DNA of 28,209 nucleotides, taken from Kiloniellales bacterium. GTDB taxonomy: Bacteria > Pseudomonadota > Alphaproteobacteria > Kiloniellales > JAKSBE01. The notes under the pieces are model-generated. The model saw only the letters and a list, made by a program, of their open reading frames with translations, did no database searches and had not been told where the DNA came from. The position numbers and the translations under genes are program-made. This document shows positions 26,484 through 28,209 of the stretch, one piece after another. The stretch's first letter is position 1, and every line of letters begins with the position of its first letter. The DNA is taken from the NCBI GenBank assembly GCA_030067055.1, contig JASJAL010000059.1, positions 1-28,209 on the forward strand. Direction: 5' to 3'.

Positions 26484-27080
26484 GTGAGCACATCAGGCGG
26501 CGGAGCAAAGTCAGTCTCCGGACTGGACGAGACAATTTTGGCGTCATCTCAGATCAGGCTCTTCGGCCGGGACTTCGTTGGCCTGACACTCAACCTCGAT
26601 GCCCTCGCCGCGCTGCAGGGTGGGGACCCGTCGCCCAGAAAGAACCCTCTGACGGACAAGTTGCAGAAAGGCCTGGATCCGCGCCTCGCCCGAATCTACG
26701 GCTTCTCCTATGACGGCAACTACTTCAAGCTGGTGAAGCCTTACGTCTTCCTGGTCCACGGCGATGGCATAGAGATCAAAGAGCGGTCGGACATCGCCAA
26801 CGTCGGCGTGGAGATCAAGGACGCTGAGTTCCTCATCGGCGTCAAGATGTGGCACTACGACAAGGTCGACTTCTCGGTCCGCATCGACATCGTCAGCGGC
26901 TGGCTGGAAGAGATCCTGCTCGACGCCTGCCTGGGCTCGGCCAGCAACCTTACCGCGACCGATGTGACCGGACGCGCCGACCTGGCGGCCCGCGCCGATC
27001 TGAACGCGCGCGCTGACCTGAACGCGCGAGCCGATCTCTCGGCCCGCGCTGACCTTACGATGCGCGGCCGGATGCGCTGA
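26484..27080 (+). CDS. Unknown-family protein with C-terminal ADLxAR hexapeptide repeats; candidate YcaO/TfuA substrate
   Basis: The protein has 198 residues from a GTG with AGGGGG (26472-26477) upstream. I do not recognise the family. Residues 15-150 look like a compact mixed domain with alternating hydrophobic residues (GRDFVGLTLNLDAL, KPYVFLVHGDGIEIKE, EFLIGVKMWHYDKVDFSV) and no signal peptide or membrane segment. After the linker GSASNLTATDVTGR the protein ends with ADLAAR, ADLNAR, ADLNAR, ADLSAR, ADLTMR and GRMR. A folded N-terminal part with a repetitive C-terminal tail next to YcaO, TfuA and a protease is what a large precursor with repeated core units would look like. There is no direct proof of modification. 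Alternatively it is an accessory or structural protein. The period is six, so it is not a pentapeptide-repeat helix. Confidence 0.75.
   Translation: MSTSGGGAKSVSGLDETILASSQIRLFGRDFVGLTLNLDALAALQGGDPSPRKNPLTDKLQKGLDPRLARIYGFSYDGNYFKLVKPYVFLVHGDGIEIKERSDIANVGVEIKDAEFLIGVKMWHYDKVDFSVRIDIVSGWLEEILLDACLGSASNLTATDVTGRADLAARADLNARADLNARADLSARADLTMRGRMR
26976..27065 (+). repeat. Five tandem 18-bp units encoding ADLxAR
   Basis: Five in-frame 18-bp units encode residues 165-194. The Ala, Asp, Leu and Arg codons differ between units (for example GCC GAC CTG, GCC GAT CTG, GCT GAC CTG, GCC GAT CTC, GCT GAC CTT), while the residues stay fixed except at the fourth position (A, N, N, S, T) and the last Ala-to-Met change. 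This pattern points to conservation of the peptide rather than recent slippage. Confidence 0.85.
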
Positions 27081-27145
27081 CGGGTTTCTCCAGCATCATT
27101 TTCTATGGGGACTGTTAACGTCGGCGGCCCGGCGGTGTCGGGTTC

Positions 27146-27607
27146 CTAACCCTTGTCGCGCAGCAGCCGGGCCTTCTCCCGCTCCCAGTCGCGGCGCTTT
27201 TCGGTTTCGCGCTTGTCAGCCTTCTTCTTGCCGCGGGCGATGCCGAGCTCGCACTTGGCGAAACCGCGCTCGTTGAAATAGAGCTTCAACGGCACCAGGG
27301 TGATGCCCTCGCGCTGGATCTGCCCGATCAGGCGCGCGATCTCCCGCCGCCTGAGCAGCAGCTTGCGCGGCCGCTTGGGCTCGTGGCCCTCGCGCGCGGC
27401 CGGCGCGTACTCCGAGAAGTGCGCGTTTAGGAGCCAGATCTCGCCGTCCCGCTCGCGCGCATAGGCCTCCTTGATCGAAACCTTGCCCGCACGCAGGGAC
27501 TTGACTTCGGAGCCCGTGAGCATCAGGCCGGCCTCGATCGAGCTCTCGATGATGTAGTCGTGGCGGGCACGGCGGTTCTGCGCCGCGATCCTGAGGGGCT
27601 CTGACAT
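27146..27607 (-). CDS. smpB: SsrA (tmRNA)-binding protein
   Basis: The protein has 153 residues, the usual SmpB length. Family marks are [15 protein letters not shown] at the start, [19 protein letters not shown] (27-45), [12 protein letters not shown] in the middle, and the basic C-terminal tail [21 protein letters not shown] that inserts into the empty mRNA channel. It binds tmRNA and brings it to stalled ribosomes for trans-translation. It is convergent with the hexapeptide-tail gene, 65 bp away. A small inverted repeat GGGTT-CCT-AACCC (27140-27152) spans its stop codon, but without a T-run I do not call it a terminator. dapA, a frequent neighbour of smpB in alphaproteobacteria, is not in the window. 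Confidence 0.97.
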   Translation of the reverse strand: MSEPLRIAAQNRRARHDYIIESSIEAGLMLTGSEVKSLRAGKVSIKEAYARERDGEIWLLNAHFSEYAPAAREGHEPKRPRKLLLRRREIARLIGQIQREGITLVPLKLYFNERGFAKCELGIARGKKKADKRETEKRRDWEREKARLLRDKG

Positions 27608-27669
27608 GTCGCGCTATCCAGTTGGGGCGCCTTTACTAGCGGGACAGGACGCGGAAGTCACGCGCCGCA

Positions 27670-28209
27670 TCACTCGATCAGGGCTGGCAGATCCGAGGAG
27701 AAGGCGGCCAGGGCGACCACGGCCAGCATGGCCAGAGCCATCGCAACGTTAATCCGACGGGCCGCGACGGCGCTGAGGGCCAGTCGCTTCAGGCTCGCGC
27801 CGGCGTAGAGCCAGACAAGGTGGATCGGCGTCGCGATGGCGATGTAGACCGCGACCTTGCCGGCGATCTCCAGCAGCGGGCTGTCGGGCCGGAAGGCGAA
27901 GCCGCTGAACAAGGTGGTCATGACCGCGTAGGCCTTGGGATTGATGACCGATAGCGTGGCACCGTTCAGGAAGCCGAGAGGCCGCTCGGCCTCGATGATC
28001 CCGACCCGGGTTCCCGCCGCGGCGACCCGGAAGGCCACGTAGAGCAGGTAGCCCAGCGAGGCGACCAGCAGCACGCTGCGCAGCAGGGGATAGGAGAAGA
28101 CCACTGCGGCCAGCCCGGTGACGACCGCCGCCATGACCAGGAGCGACCCGAAGACCACGCCAGACATGTAGGCCAGGCCTGCCCGGAGGCCGAAGGCGGC
28201 CCCGGCCCC
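27670..28209 (-). CDS. LysE/RhtB-family amino acid exporter, N-terminus beyond window
   Basis: The frame is open from the stop at 27670-27672 to the window edge, giving 179 visible residues. An ATG at 28165-28167 exists, but the 14 codons before it (GAGAAFGLRAGLAY) match the loop and helix start that precede MSGVVFGSLL in LysE/RhtB proteins, so the gene continues beyond the window. About five hydrophobic segments remain, and the motif FLNGATLSVINPKAYAVMTTLF contains the family's N-P-K/K-A turn. The family exports amino acids or homoserine lactones by proton antiport. The substrate is not readable. The gene is upstream of smpB on the same strand with a 62-bp gap. Confidence 0.87.
   Translation of the reverse strand, partial: GAGAAFGLRAGLAYMSGVVFGSLLVMAAVVTGLAAVVFSYPLLRSVLLVASLGYLLYVAFRVAAAGTRVGIIEAERPLGFLNGATLSVINPKAYAVMTTLFSGFAFRPDSPLLEIAGKVAVYIAIATPIHLVWLYAGASLKRLALSAVAARRINVAMALAMLAVVALAAFSSDLPALIE

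Noticed and set aside
26976..27065. Pentapeptide-repeat (A(D/N)LxX) helix
   Set aside because: The period is six residues, not five, so the right-handed pentapeptide beta-helix register is not kept.
26976..27065. CRISPR-like repeats
   Set aside because: The 18-bp units are contiguous, in frame and without spacers. They are a coding repeat.

Overview
The window is GC-rich, densely coded DNA that looks like the chromosome of an alphaproteobacterium, probably of the Rhodospirillales type. The evidence is the block rpoZ - rsh - (DUF2062) - pdxJ - acpS - lepB - rnc - era on the minus strand, one long bifunctional Rel/SpoT protein, an alphaproteobacterial-style NYN protein and family 5 uracil-DNA glycosylase next to folK, and smpB a little further on. 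I cannot name the genus from the sequence alone.

Region by region. Positions 1-2462 (minus) hold two tandem MltF-like lytic transglycosylase genes, the downstream one cut by the window edge. Positions 2680-4225 (minus) hold a 2-oxoglutarate/Fe(II) oxygenase and a YdjM-like membrane protein. These diverge from an MFS transporter (4563-5753, plus). A serine beta-lactamase-family hydrolase (minus) then diverges from a PcfJ-domain protein (plus), followed by an SMP-30/gluconolactonase-like gene (minus). From 9561 to 17216 runs the minus-strand housekeeping block: era, rnc, lepB, acpS, pdxJ, DUF2062, rsh, rpoZ, folK. It has several short gene overlaps, and a good sigma70-type promoter lies in front of rpoZ. 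An AT-rich divergent region separates folK from the plus-strand NYN and uracil-DNA glycosylase genes.

Positions 18935-27080 (plus) are the accessory and most interesting part. Four genes are packed end to end: a large SAM domain - class III nucleotide cyclase - P-loop ATPase - TPR-like protein, a YcaO cyclodehydratase-superfamily protein, a TfuA-like protein with a long C-terminal extension, and a cytoplasmic HExxH metallopeptidase. The spacings are 3 bp, then two ATGA overlaps. A fifth gene 120 bp downstream encodes a 198-residue protein of unknown family that ends in five tandem ADLxAR hexapeptides. YcaO with TfuA is the known enzyme pair for backbone thioamidation of peptides and proteins. 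I infer an undescribed RiPP-like or protein-modification system in which the cyclase/ATPase senses or regulates, YcaO/TfuA modify, the metallopeptidase processes, and the hexapeptide-tail protein is the candidate substrate. This reconstruction is inference. The domain identities of cyclase, YcaO, TfuA and metallopeptidase are read directly from motifs.

The window closes with smpB and a LysE/RhtB-type exporter, both minus, the latter cut by the window edge. No tRNA, rRNA, insertion sequence, CRISPR array or convincing intrinsic terminator was recognised.
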